From JAWLHJ01 sp039587535 (GTDB lineage Bacteria; Gemmatimonadota; Gemmatimonadetes; Longimicrobiales; Gaopeijiaceae), in assembly GCA_039587535.1 (NCBI GenBank), contig JBDHIF010000016.1:44048-108047 (forward strand): a DNA stretch of 64,000 nucleotides, written 5' to 3'. How positions within the stretch are numbered: position 1 is the stretch's first letter; each line of letters starts with the position of its first letter. Positions 35,540 to 42,767 of the stretch are shown here, piece after piece. The notes beneath the pieces are model-generated. The model had not been told where the DNA came from and did not search any database. It saw only the letters and a program-made list of their open reading frames with translations. The translations under genes and the position numbers were made by a program.

Positions 35540-36379
35540 CTAGGCGGGAAGGCTGACCTCCACCTCGGCACCACCGTCCGGTACGTTCCGGAGCGTGATC
35601 GCCCCGCCCATGGCCTCCACCGTCTTCCGGGCGTGGGGCAGACCCAACCCAAGCCCCTCCTCCGACTCCGAGTAGAACGGATCGAACGCGCGCTTGAACG
35701 CTTCCTCGGAGAAGCCTCGGCCGCGATCTCGGATCCGCACCAGCGGTGCTCCGTTCTCCTGCAAGACCGTCATGTCGATCGTCGCTCCACCACCGAATCG
35801 GGCCGCGTTGTGCAGCACGAGGTAGAGGGCGTCCATGAGCGCATCCGGAGCCACCGTGGCGCGGATCGACGACGAGCCTAGCTGGAGCCGGACCGTCACG
35901 TCGTGGTCTCCGGCGAACTCGCGGGACACTTGCTGAGCGAGGGCGACGAGATCGGTCCCCTGAGCCTCGTCCGGTACGTCCGAGAGGAAGAAGTCGACGT
36001 CCTGCAGCGCCCCGAGCGCTCTTTCGATCCGGTCGCGGAGGTCGTTGACGTCAGCCTTGTCCTCCGAACCAGCGAGAGGTGCGCGGACCTGCCGATCCAG
36101 GAAGCGACTGACACGGCCCACCGCGGCGACGAGGGCCGCCCTCCTCTCGGCCTCCTTGGGGGTCCAGCCCTCGTCCAACGCCTGCGCCAACCTACCCGCA
36201 GCTTCACTGGCCCCAGCCGGGCGCTCGCCGCGTCCGATGGCCTGGATGAGCTCGTCGAGCTCCCCCTCCATCTCCTGACGCGCCCGCTCGCTCGCCTTGC
36301 GGCGCAGCGAGCCCCGTCCCGCCGCGGCCACGCCAAACCCTATGCCGAACCCCACCACCAACCCGATCACGATTTCCAT
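35540..36379 (-). CDS. Histidine-kinase-like protein lacking the phospho-acceptor histidine
   Basis: 279 aa. One N-terminal membrane anchor (MEIVIGLVVGFGIGFGVAAA), a helical linker, a dimerisation-like helix (ALVAAVGRVSRFLDRQVRAPL) and a full HATPase domain: N box VLHNAARFG, G1 VRIRDRGRGFS, G2 EGLGLGLPHARKTVEAMGG. In the helix where the H-box (H-E/D-x-R-x-P-L) should lie there is R-Q-V-R-A-P-L, with no His; the only His residues are in the N box, G2 box and a GDHD loop. So it may bind ATP without autophosphorylating. Only 13 bp separate it from bcp upstream. No response regulator is nearby. Confidence 0.75.
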   Translation of the reverse strand: MEIVIGLVVGFGIGFGVAAAGRGSLRRKASERARQEMEGELDELIQAIGRGERPAGASEAAGRLAQALDEGWTPKEAERRAALVAAVGRVSRFLDRQVRAPLAGSEDKADVNDLRDRIERALGALQDVDFFLSDVPDEAQGTDLVALAQQVSREFAGDHDVTVRLQLGSSSIRATVAPDALMDALYLVLHNAARFGGGATIDMTVLQENGAPLVRIRDRGRGFSEEAFKRAFDPFYSESEEGLGLGLPHARKTVEAMGGAITLRNVPDGGAEVEVSLPA

Positions 36380-36392
36380 TGAGATGCCCCGT

Positions 36393-36845
36393 CTAGGCTG
36401 AGGTCAGACGCTTCTTGAGCATGTCGGCGTGCCCCTTCGGGTCCACGCCGCGCCATACTTCTTGCACCATGCCATCCTCATCGATGAGGACGGTGCTTCT
36501 TTCGATGTTCATCCCGTAGACCGGATGAGGCTGCCACACCCCGTAAGCTTCCAACACGTCGTGACCCTCGTCGGAAAGTAGGGGGAAGTTGAGCCCGTTT
36601 TTCTCTCGAAACGCCCGATGAGACTCGATGGAGTCTGCGGACACACCGAGCACCACTGCGTCGAGATCCTGGAACTCGGGCAGCCGATCCCGAAAATCAC
36701 ACGCCTGCAAAGTACAACCCGGCGTGTCGTCCTTCGGGTAGAAGTACAGCACCACCGTGCGTCCCTTCAGCTCCGACAACGAGACTTCACCTCCCTGGTC
36801 GCTCGGAAGCGTGAAGTCCGGCGCGGCGGATCCTTGCTCGATCAT
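36393..36845 (-). CDS. bcp: Peroxiredoxin, Bcp/PrxQ family
   Basis: 150 aa, thiol peroxidase of the cytoplasm. PKDDTPGCTLQACDFRD contains the peroxidatic Cys44 and resolving Cys49 with the C-x4-C spacing of atypical two-cysteine PrxQ; the catalytic T41 and downstream W/R of GVWQPHPVYGMN are present. It reduces hydroperoxides using thioredoxin. Probably in operon with the kinase-like gene that follows after 13 bp. Confidence 0.93.
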   Translation of the reverse strand: MIEQGSAAPDFTLPSDQGGEVSLSELKGRTVVLYFYPKDDTPGCTLQACDFRDRLPEFQDLDAVVLGVSADSIESHRAFREKNGLNFPLLSDEGHDVLEAYGVWQPHPVYGMNIERSTVLIDEDGMVQEVWRGVDPKGHADMLKKRLTSA

Positions 36846-36990
36846 CTGACGATCTCACTGAAAACGGGGGTCGGGTACGCGACAGAGGGCTTGGCGGAAT
36901 GCGGCCTCCCAAACGCAACGCCGGTCCGCTACACCGCGTCGCTCCAGGGGTTTCGAGGCGAGGCACGGCACTCCCACCGCCAACCGGGGG

Positions 36991-37632
36991 TCAGCTGATC
37001 GTCTCGGTGACCTCCCACCGGCACAACGCGTCTCCCCGTCCCTGGCACAAGGTATGTCGAACCGTGACCGGCTCGCCGGTCACGCGCTCGATCAGCGCCT
37101 CGCAGAAGCCCACCAGGAGATAGCACGCATCGCCGCCGGGATCGCTCTCCACGAAGAGCAGCGATCGTCCCTCGAGAGAGAAGGGGCCCGGAGCGAATCC
37201 ACCGATGGGCCGTCCGAAGAGGTGTTTCAGCCTCTTTCGGACCTGTGAGCGAGCCGCCGCGAACCGCAAGCCCCTAGGGAGCAGCCGGGTCACTCCACGA
37301 AAGGACCTTACGTCGGCCAGGGTTTGCCCTACGTGCCGGAACACGTCGCGCCCGTCCGGCCTGCGGATGACGAACCGGAAGAGGTCGTCGACCTCCTCGT
37401 CCGTGAGGCGAGCGCCCTTCCGGGCATCTACCTGGAACGCGCGGATCTGCCGACCCACAACATCGCTGAGACCGAACCTCCGAGGCATGGTGCGGCTCGG
37501 ATCTTCGTCCTGGAGCAATTCGGCGGGCAAATCCTGATCCCTCAATGCCTCGAGAAGCCGAAGTGCCACGAGCGCGTGGACACGGCGCGCCCGGCCGGGT
37601 GCAGGGGCCTCGCTGGCAGGAAGATCGGACAC
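36991..37632 (-). CDS. Protein with C-terminal V4R (4-vinyl reductase-like) sensor domain
   Basis: 213 aa if started at GTG 37632; other in-frame starts are GTG 37569 and ATG 37488, and none has a good Shine-Dalgarno. The N-terminal half is helical and basic (LRLLEALRDQDLPAELLQDE; MPRRFGLSDVVGRQIRAFQ). The C-terminal half ends in YLLVGFCEALIERVTG and VRHTLCQGRGDALCRWEV, the two-Cys ending of V4R domains, which bind small hydrophobic ligands or zinc in XylR/PoxR-type regulators and in bacteriochlorophyll enzymes. No output domain is recognised. Divergent from the E1-alpha gene. Confidence 0.55.
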   Translation of the reverse strand: MSDLPASEAPAPGRARRVHALVALRLLEALRDQDLPAELLQDEDPSRTMPRRFGLSDVVGRQIRAFQVDARKGARLTDEEVDDLFRFVIRRPDGRDVFRHVGQTLADVRSFRGVTRLLPRGLRFAAARSQVRKRLKHLFGRPIGGFAPGPFSLEGRSLLFVESDPGGDACYLLVGFCEALIERVTGEPVTVRHTLCQGRGDALCRWEVTETIS

Positions 37633-37993
37633 CGGTGATCGACTCGCAGGTGTTGAAGTAGGCAGATCGACGCCCGGCCAGGAGCTCCGGACCCATGGCA
37701 GAGCCTCGACGGCGTGGCCCGTCCCTCGGACGAACCGACGTGGTAATGTCGGCGGAGCACCGTGGGGGGGCAACGTACAGTCACGAGCACGGGTGGGGAG
37801 CGACCGGACGTCGGGACCCGCGAAGCCACAGGCCCGAGAGTCCACGGCTCTCGAGCCTGGGCGGCGACAGCCGCGGCGGGGTGAGACGTGGCGGTCTCGG
37901 GGAATCACTCTCAGGGGGTGGGTGTGACTCCCGGGCCTCGCGGCTCCCCCGCCTATTCTTTGTCGTAGACCGGGCAGGCGATATCTTGGCTCC
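37633..37993. other. Intergenic region between divergent genes
   Basis: 361 bp. It contains the promoter of the E1-alpha gene near its right end (37960-37987) and must hold the unseen start signals of the V4R gene. Frames through it are Pro/Arg/Gly-rich and do not look coding. Nothing else seen. Confidence 0.4.
37960..37987 (+). promoter_or_regulatory. Promoter for a leaderless E1-alpha transcript
   Basis: TTGTCG (37960-37965), 16 bp, TATCTT (37982-37987), then 6 nt to the ATG at 37994. There is no Shine-Dalgarno between the box and the start, so the mRNA probably begins at the AUG. Confidence 0.6.
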
Positions 37994-39112
37994 ATGAAAC
38001 GATATCCCGCCTTCGACCCCCCCGAATACCTTCAGTGGGCGCCCGACCCGGACCTTCTGCGGGATTACGTCGAAACAGCAGATCGCGACGACGATCGCCG
38101 TGACATCGTAGACGGGCTCAGCGAGTCGGATCTCCTGTCGCTTTACAGAGACCTCCTGCGTACCCGCCTGCACGATATCGGCCTCAAGCGCTGGGTTCGC
38201 ACGGGCGTGATCTCGAAGGCCTGGTTGGGCACGGGCGAGGAAGCCGCGACGGTAGGGACGGTCCGCGCCCTGGACCCGGACCGCGACGTCGTCAGTCCCA
38301 TGATCCGGAACGCGGGGGCGCTCCACATGATGGGCATGTCGCTTGCCGACATGTTTCGTGGATACCTGGCCACGTCGGACTCTCCGAGCCGGGGTCGCGA
38401 CCTCCATATCGGCGACATGACCAAAGGGGTCATCCAACCCATCAGTCATATGGGGACCAGCGTCGACGTGATCGCAGGGGTGGCACTGGCTTTCAAGAAT
38501 CGCAAAGAGGCCCGGGTCGCCATGACCTGGGTCGGTGACGGCGCGACCAAGACCGCCGCATGTCACGAAGGGTTGAATCTGGCCTCTGTCCTGGAAGTAC
38601 CCGCGATCTTCGTCATCCAGAACAACCAGGTGGCGCTCGGTACCCGCCTGGAGGAGCACAACGCGGGTGATCTCCACGCCTGGCCCGCCATCTATGGGAT
38701 CGACGCCTGGTCCTGCGACGGCAACAACGTTCTGGACGTCTATGCAGCGACGCGCTTGGCGGTGGCACGGTGCCGAGCCGGAAAGGGTCCCGCCGCACTC
38801 GTGGTCGACACCTTCAGGATGGGTGGCCATGCCACCCATGACGAGCGCGAGGCACGGGAAACCTTCCCGGCGGAGCTCTTCGAGCATTGGGGGAGACGAG
38901 ATCCGGTCGGCATGTTCGAGTCCTACCTGACGAGCAAGGGTGTAGCCCAGGACACCTTGGAGGAGATCGAAGGGGAGGTGACCCGGGAGATGGATGCCGC
39001 AGCCGACGAGGCTTTGGAGTCGAGGGACCGGATCCCACCTCCTGAACAGGCGCTCTACGAGGGCTTTTCCGAGGGGGGCGTACGCCTGGGCCTCGAGCGC
39101 CGGCCGGTCTGA
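37994..39112 (+). CDS. 2-oxo acid dehydrogenase E1 component, alpha subunit (ThDP-binding)
   Basis: 372 aa. ThDP-binding motif MTWVGDGATKTAACHEGLN...IQNN (G-D-G to N-N, ~180-215), plus TRLHDIGLKRWVRTG and the phosphorylation-loop-like HATHDEREARET. This is the alpha subunit of pyruvate or branched-chain 2-oxo acid dehydrogenase; the substrate cannot be decided. No beta subunit, E2 or lipoamide dehydrogenase follows, which is unusual because alpha and beta genes normally adjoin. The next gene is an ECF sigma factor. Confidence 0.88.
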   Translation: MKRYPAFDPPEYLQWAPDPDLLRDYVETADRDDDRRDIVDGLSESDLLSLYRDLLRTRLHDIGLKRWVRTGVISKAWLGTGEEAATVGTVRALDPDRDVVSPMIRNAGALHMMGMSLADMFRGYLATSDSPSRGRDLHIGDMTKGVIQPISHMGTSVDVIAGVALAFKNRKEARVAMTWVGDGATKTAACHEGLNLASVLEVPAIFVIQNNQVALGTRLEEHNAGDLHAWPAIYGIDAWSCDGNNVLDVYAATRLAVARCRAGKGPAALVVDTFRMGGHATHDEREARETFPAELFEHWGRRDPVGMFESYLTSKGVAQDTLEEIEGEVTREMDAAADEALESRDRIPPPEQALYEGFSEGGVRLGLERRPV

Positions 39113-39166
39113 GGCAGGCCCCTTCCCATCGTCTGGTCAGCCGGAGCAAGCTGCCCGCTTTGAGCT

Positions 39167-39181
39167 ACGACCCGAGGTCGT
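39167..39181 (+). terminator. Weak hairpin after the E1-alpha gene
   Basis: ACGACC-CGA-GGTCGT, a perfect 6-bp stem 54 bp past the stop; a run of five A but no U-tract follows. Could be a Rho-aided terminator. Confidence 0.3.
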
Positions 39182-39237
39182 GCGCCCCGACCCACTCGTT
39201 GAGGCTTGAAAAACCGTGTTCTCTCGGGCATTTTACG

Positions 39238-39286
39238 GGCACGCCAGACGTGCCTCCAATGCGTGAAACACCTGTTTCACGATAAT
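39238..39286 (+). promoter_or_regulatory. Two palindromes and a -10 box before the ECF sigma gene
   Basis: GGCACG-CCAGA-CGTGCC (39238-39254) is followed by GTGAAACA-CC-TGTTTCAC (39263-39280), which directly abuts GATAAT (39281-39286). Four nt later comes the ATG at 39291. The second palindrome would sit between -35 and -10 where a repressor would block RNA polymerase. Its arms equal the two half-sites of parS, but in inside-out order. No -35 consensus is seen. Confidence 0.55.
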
Positions 39287-39290
39287 TCAT

Positions 39291-39920
39291 ATGGTCAACG
39301 CCAATCCGGACGAGCTCGAGCGCACCCTCGAGACCACGCCGCTTAAGGAGCTGACCGACGAACAGCTCGTGAGCGCCCACCTCATTGGCCGATCGGGGGC
39401 GTTTCAGGAACTCTACGATCGATACCGGGACCGGCTCATCCATTTCGTGACCCGGAAGACCGGAGATTCGGACCGAGCTCAGGACTTGGTACAGGAAGCA
39501 TTCATCCGCGTCACCCGGCACCTCCACCGCTTCGACACATCCAAGAAGTTCTCGACGTGGGTGTACACCATTGCCAGCAACCTCTCCAAGAACGAGCTGC
39601 GCAATCGGTCGCGTAGTCCGCTCGTCTTGTTCCAAAGGCTCACGAGCAACTGGGATGACGACCACCGCCCCCTCCAGTTCGAGGATTACTCGATGCGGCC
39701 CGACGACCTCTACCGGAAGCGGTATCTCCGGAGCCTCGTCGAGGAGATGGTGAAAGAGCTTCCAGAACACCACCGCCTGGTGTTCCGGCTCCGCGAGCTC
39801 GAGGGGAAGAGCTACGAGGAGATCGCCGAGATCACGGGAGTGAATCTCGGTACCGTGAAGAGCCGGCTCCATCGCGCCCGGAATTCTTTCGCGCAGCGTA
39901 TCGAGCCGTTCCTGAACTGA
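39291..39920 (+). CDS. RNA polymerase ECF sigma factor
   Basis: 209 aa. Region 2: AFQELYDRYRDRLIHFVTRKTG, AQDLVQEAFIRVTRHLHRFD and FSTWVYTIASNLSKNELR (the -10 recognition helix). Region 4: LPEHHRLVFRLRELEGKSYEEIAEITGVNLGTVKSRLHRAR with its helix-turn-helix. RpoE-like group of unknown signal. No anti-sigma gene is adjacent; instead a coiled-coil gene starts 14 bp later in the same direction, and may be the partner. Start lies immediately after an AT-rich -10 box and palindrome. Confidence 0.92.
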   Translation: MVNANPDELERTLETTPLKELTDEQLVSAHLIGRSGAFQELYDRYRDRLIHFVTRKTGDSDRAQDLVQEAFIRVTRHLHRFDTSKKFSTWVYTIASNLSKNELRNRSRSPLVLFQRLTSNWDDDHRPLQFEDYSMRPDDLYRKRYLRSLVEEMVKELPEHHRLVFRLRELEGKSYEEIAEITGVNLGTVKSRLHRARNSFAQRIEPFLN

Positions 39921-39933
39921 AGGGCGCACAGGC

Positions 39934-40602
39934 GTGTTCGACGACCTCCGTGCCGCATTCCGCCAGGCGATCGAGAACTTCAATCGCGAGCTCCATCGCG
40001 ACCAGATCCCGGAGAATGTCGACAAGCTCCTCGCCGGGATGCAGAAGGAGCTCGTAGACGCGCGGGCACAGGTCTCGAACCTCGAGGCTCAAATCGAGCG
40101 CGCCCGGGCTCAGGCCGATCACGAGGCCGAGCAAGCCAAAGCCTGTCGACGTCGGGAAGAGATGGCACGCCGAATCGAAGACACCGAAACCGCGGACCTG
40201 GCCGCCGAGTATGGTGCGAAGCATGAGAGGCGGCACGCCCTCCTTACCCAAAAGGCGGCGGCCCTCGAGGAGGAGCTCTCGTTCAGGAAGCGCGACGCGG
40301 AAGACATGCTTGAGCGGCTGAAGGAGGCCCGGACGCAAAGGGACGGGCTCGCGGCCCAAGCCGGACGCACCTCCGCACGAGGGAGCCTGTCCGAAGCCGA
40401 CGATCTGTTCGCCGAGCTCGACCGTATGGCCGAGAAGATCGAGGGCACCGAGCGCCAGGCCGAGGCCGCCCAGGCCATGGAAGATATCGATCTCGACGAG
40501 CCCTCGGATTTCCACGTCTCGCTGGACGACGAGCCCGCGGCGCCACCCGACGTAGACGCCGCGCTGGCGGAGCTCAAGCGCAGGATGGGACACGAGGACT
40601 AG
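39934..40602 (+). CDS. Coiled-coil protein, PspA/IM30-like
   Basis: 222 aa from GTG 39934, 14 bp after the sigma factor stop. Almost entirely alpha-helical with heptads: LLAGMQKELVDARAQVSNLEAQIERARAQ, ELSFRKRDAEDMLERLKEAR (residues ~30-150), then an acidic low-complexity tail and a short end helix ALAELKRRMGHED. No signal peptide or membrane segment. The length and long helical hairpin resemble PspA/IM30 (phage-shock) membrane-associated proteins, but the amphipathic first helix (MFDDLRAAFRQAIENF) is the only other support. Co-transcription with an ECF sigma factor suggests an envelope-stress role. Each part is inference. Confidence 0.7.
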   Translation: MFDDLRAAFRQAIENFNRELHRDQIPENVDKLLAGMQKELVDARAQVSNLEAQIERARAQADHEAEQAKACRRREEMARRIEDTETADLAAEYGAKHERRHALLTQKAAALEEELSFRKRDAEDMLERLKEARTQRDGLAAQAGRTSARGSLSEADDLFAELDRMAEKIEGTERQAEAAQAMEDIDLDEPSDFHVSLDDEPAAPPDVDAALAELKRRMGHED

Positions 40603-40632
40603 CGCGGGCATGCCCTTCGCCTCAAACGGTGT

Positions 40633-40901
40633 TCAGTCCTCGAGGTGAGCGAGGTCCCGAAAAGAGAGAGGTCCGGCACACTCTCCGCTGAGGAACAGGA
40701 TGTCTTCCTTCACGGAGCGGGCGCGTTCCTCATCCTCGCCAAGATACTTTCGGATGTCGATGATGCCTTCGCCCATGTGCGCGATCAACATCGCAACGCA
40801 GCGCTCGTCAAACCGGGCTCACTCCCATCGGGAGCACTTCGCCAAGGTCGGTCAGCGCACGTCGGACTGCGCTTCCCTGGCTCTCCTCCGCACCTTCGAA
40901 T
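40633..40901 (-). pseudogene. Small protein gene split by a +1 frame change at GTT-TGA-C
   Basis: The first half, in one frame, reads ...LFEGAEESQGSAVRRALTDLGEVLPMGVSPV and stops at TGA 40808-40810. The next frame then reads DERCVAMLIAHMGEGIIDIR..., through KYLGEDEERARSVKED, to ILFLSGECAGPLSFRDLAHLED and a stop at 40633. Both halves look coding. The junction GUU-UGA-C is like the RF2 (prfB) +1 shift site CUU-UGA-C, and GGGAG lies 8 nt upstream. Alternatives: a decayed gene, a sequencing error, or a 52-aa gene starting at ATG 40791 without a Shine-Dalgarno. No start codon is clear for the first half. Family unknown. Confidence 0.4.
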
Positions 40902-40961
40902 AGATTCCCCGCGTTCCCTCCCTCCCTATTCCGGTAACCGGGAAGAGGTTCGGTACCCGAA

Positions 40962-41240
40962 ATGCAGAATTGGATCGGCATCGCGATCTGGATCGTCATG
41001 GGCATGGTCATCGGCCTGGTCATGAAGGCGCTCATCCAGCGCCCCGAGGAGACCCCTGGGCACACACCCGTACTGATGGTGTTGGGCGCATTCGCGGCCG
41101 TCATCGGTGGGATGCTCGGCGTGGGCATCGTCCACTTGTGGGAGCCGCTGGCCATCAGCACGGGCGGGATGGCAGGAGCGGCTATCTTCGCAATCATGAT
41201 GACGTTCGTATACCGCTGGGGCCTGCGCACCCTCATCTGA
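40962..41240 (+). CDS. Small membrane protein, GlsB/YeaQ/YmgE-like
   Basis: 92 aa with three membrane helices: WIGIAIWIVMGMVIGLVMKAL, VLMVLGAFAAVIGGMLGVGIV and GGMAGAAIFAIMMTFVYR. Gly-rich helix 2-3 and the GxxxG spacing, plus size, match the transglycosylase-associated (DUF/GlsB) family, stress-induced proteins with no proven activity. A transcript with the small gene below on the other strand is not possible. It lies alone, 359 bp downstream of the coiled-coil gene. Confidence 0.7.
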   Translation: MQNWIGIAIWIVMGMVIGLVMKALIQRPEETPGHTPVLMVLGAFAAVIGGMLGVGIVHLWEPLAISTGGMAGAAIFAIMMTFVYRWGLRTLI

Positions 41241-41317
41241 CCCGCTGACGGATGGGATGGGCGCCCGGCCCGGACACGGCCCTGCCCCCTAGCCCTTAGC
41301 CCCTAGCCCCGGGAGCC

Positions 41318-42688
41318 ATGATGTCCGAGATCGGCCGGTTCCTCCAGGCGAACCTTCCGAGGTTTCGCTCCGAGCTCGACGACTTCCTCCGAATCCCGTC
41401 CATAAGCGCGCAGCGCGCACACGACGAGGATACTCGCGGAGCGGCCACGTGGCTGGCCGCGCGACTCCGCGAGGCGGGCCTCCAAGCCGAAATCGCGGAG
41501 ACCGACGGCCATCCCATCGTGCTGGGTGAGTGGCGCGGAGCCGGTGAGGAGGCCCCCACCGTCCTCGTTTACGGGCATTACGACGTCCAACCCCCCGAGC
41601 CGCTGGAGGAATGGACGTCCCCACCCTTCGAGCCCACAGAGCGCGAGGGCCGGATCTACGCGCGCGGCACTGCGGACGACAAGGGACAGCTCTACATGCA
41701 CGTGAAGGCTCTGGAGGCCCTCCTCCGCGACGGTGGCACGCTTCCGGTGAACGTCGTCGTCCTCGCAGAAGGTGAGGAAGAGATCGGCTCCCCCAACCTC
41801 GTGCCCTTCATGGAGCACCAGCGGAAGCGCCTGGCGGCGGACCTGGTGGTCATCTCCGACACCGGCATGTTCGCCGAGGGCTTGCCGTCCCTGCTCTTTT
41901 CCCTCCGCGGCCTTGCCTACTTCGAGATCCACGTGAAGGGTGCACGATCCGACCTCCACTCCGGAAACTACGGCGGCGCCGTGGGGAACCCGGGAAACGC
42001 GTTGGCCCGGATCGTCGCCTCCCTCCATGACGAGCAGGGTCGGATCGCCATCGAGGGCTTTTACGACGACGTGGACGAGTGGGACCCCGCCACGAGAAAG
42101 GGCATCGCCGAGCTGCCCCATGACGACGCGGCGTTTCAGCACAACCTCGAGGTGCCGGCCCTCACCGGTGAACATGGGTACGGAACCCTCGAACGACTGT
42201 GGATCCGGCCCAGCTGCGACGTGAACGGACTCCTATGCGGGTACACGGACGAGGGTGCGAAGACGGTGCTCCCCAACCGAGCCATGGCCAAGGTGAGCTT
42301 CCGCCTGGTCCCGTCCCAAACGCCAGGCCGAGTGAAGCAGCTCCTCGAGCGTCACGTGCGGCAGGTTACGCCCGCCGGGGTGCAGGTGACGGTGAAGGAG
42401 CTCCACGGTGGACGCCCGTGGCGGGCGAGCATCGAAGGTCCCGCGTTCGAAGCGGCGGGCGAGGCACTCGAGGAGGCGTTCGGTACCCGTCCGGTGGCGA
42501 TGGGCGGCGGCGGCTCCATTCCCATCGTCGTGGAATTCGAGGAGCGGCTGGGCGCGCCCGCGCTTCTTCTGGGCTTCTCCCTTCCCGGCTGCAACTTGCA
42601 CGCCCCCAACGAGTGGCTCTCGGTCGAGAATTTCGAGAAGGGGATCGACGCGCTGGTCCGACTCTACCCGAAGCTGGAGCGCCTCTAG
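41318..42688 (+). CDS. M20-family dipeptidase/metallopeptidase
   Basis: 456 aa (or from ATG 41321). GGGAG lies 2-5 nt upstream. Di-zinc motifs: VYGHYDVQPPEP (His, Asp), GTADDKGQLYMHVKA (bridging Asp), LAEGEEEIGSPN (general-base Glu and ligand Glu), ISDTGMF (Asp) and CNLHAPNEWL (last His). The dimerisation/lid domain sits between. Close to the carboxypeptidase-G2/CNDP dipeptidase branch. Cytoplasmic, likely involved in peptide turnover. Convergent with trpE. Confidence 0.9.
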   Translation: MMSEIGRFLQANLPRFRSELDDFLRIPSISAQRAHDEDTRGAATWLAARLREAGLQAEIAETDGHPIVLGEWRGAGEEAPTVLVYGHYDVQPPEPLEEWTSPPFEPTEREGRIYARGTADDKGQLYMHVKALEALLRDGGTLPVNVVVLAEGEEEIGSPNLVPFMEHQRKRLAADLVVISDTGMFAEGLPSLLFSLRGLAYFEIHVKGARSDLHSGNYGGAVGNPGNALARIVASLHDEQGRIAIEGFYDDVDEWDPATRKGIAELPHDDAAFQHNLEVPALTGEHGYGTLERLWIRPSCDVNGLLCGYTDEGAKTVLPNRAMAKVSFRLVPSQTPGRVKQLLERHVRQVTPAGVQVTVKELHGGRPWRASIEGPAFEAAGEALEEAFGTRPVAMGGGGSIPIVVEFEERLGAPALLLGFSLPGCNLHAPNEWLSVENFEKGIDALVRLYPKLERL

Positions 42689-42767
42689 GCCCGGCGGGCC
42701 ACCGATGGTCCAGCCAGCGACTGAGAAAGAAGAATACTCCTTGCCGAACGCCCCCCGGCGGGACAGC

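Noticed and set aside
36393..36845. Peroxiredoxin as another selenoprotein
   Set aside because: Both catalytic cysteines are normal TGC/TGT codons; no in-frame TGA.
39263..39280. Canonical parS site
   Set aside because: The half-sites are in reverse order with a 2-bp gap; a true parS would read TGTTTCACGTGAAACA. It is not called parS.
41290..41310. AG-CCC rich tandem sequence (repeated CCCTAGC) before the M20 gene
   Set aside because: Only three imperfect units; short and without spacer-like regularity, so not a repeat array.
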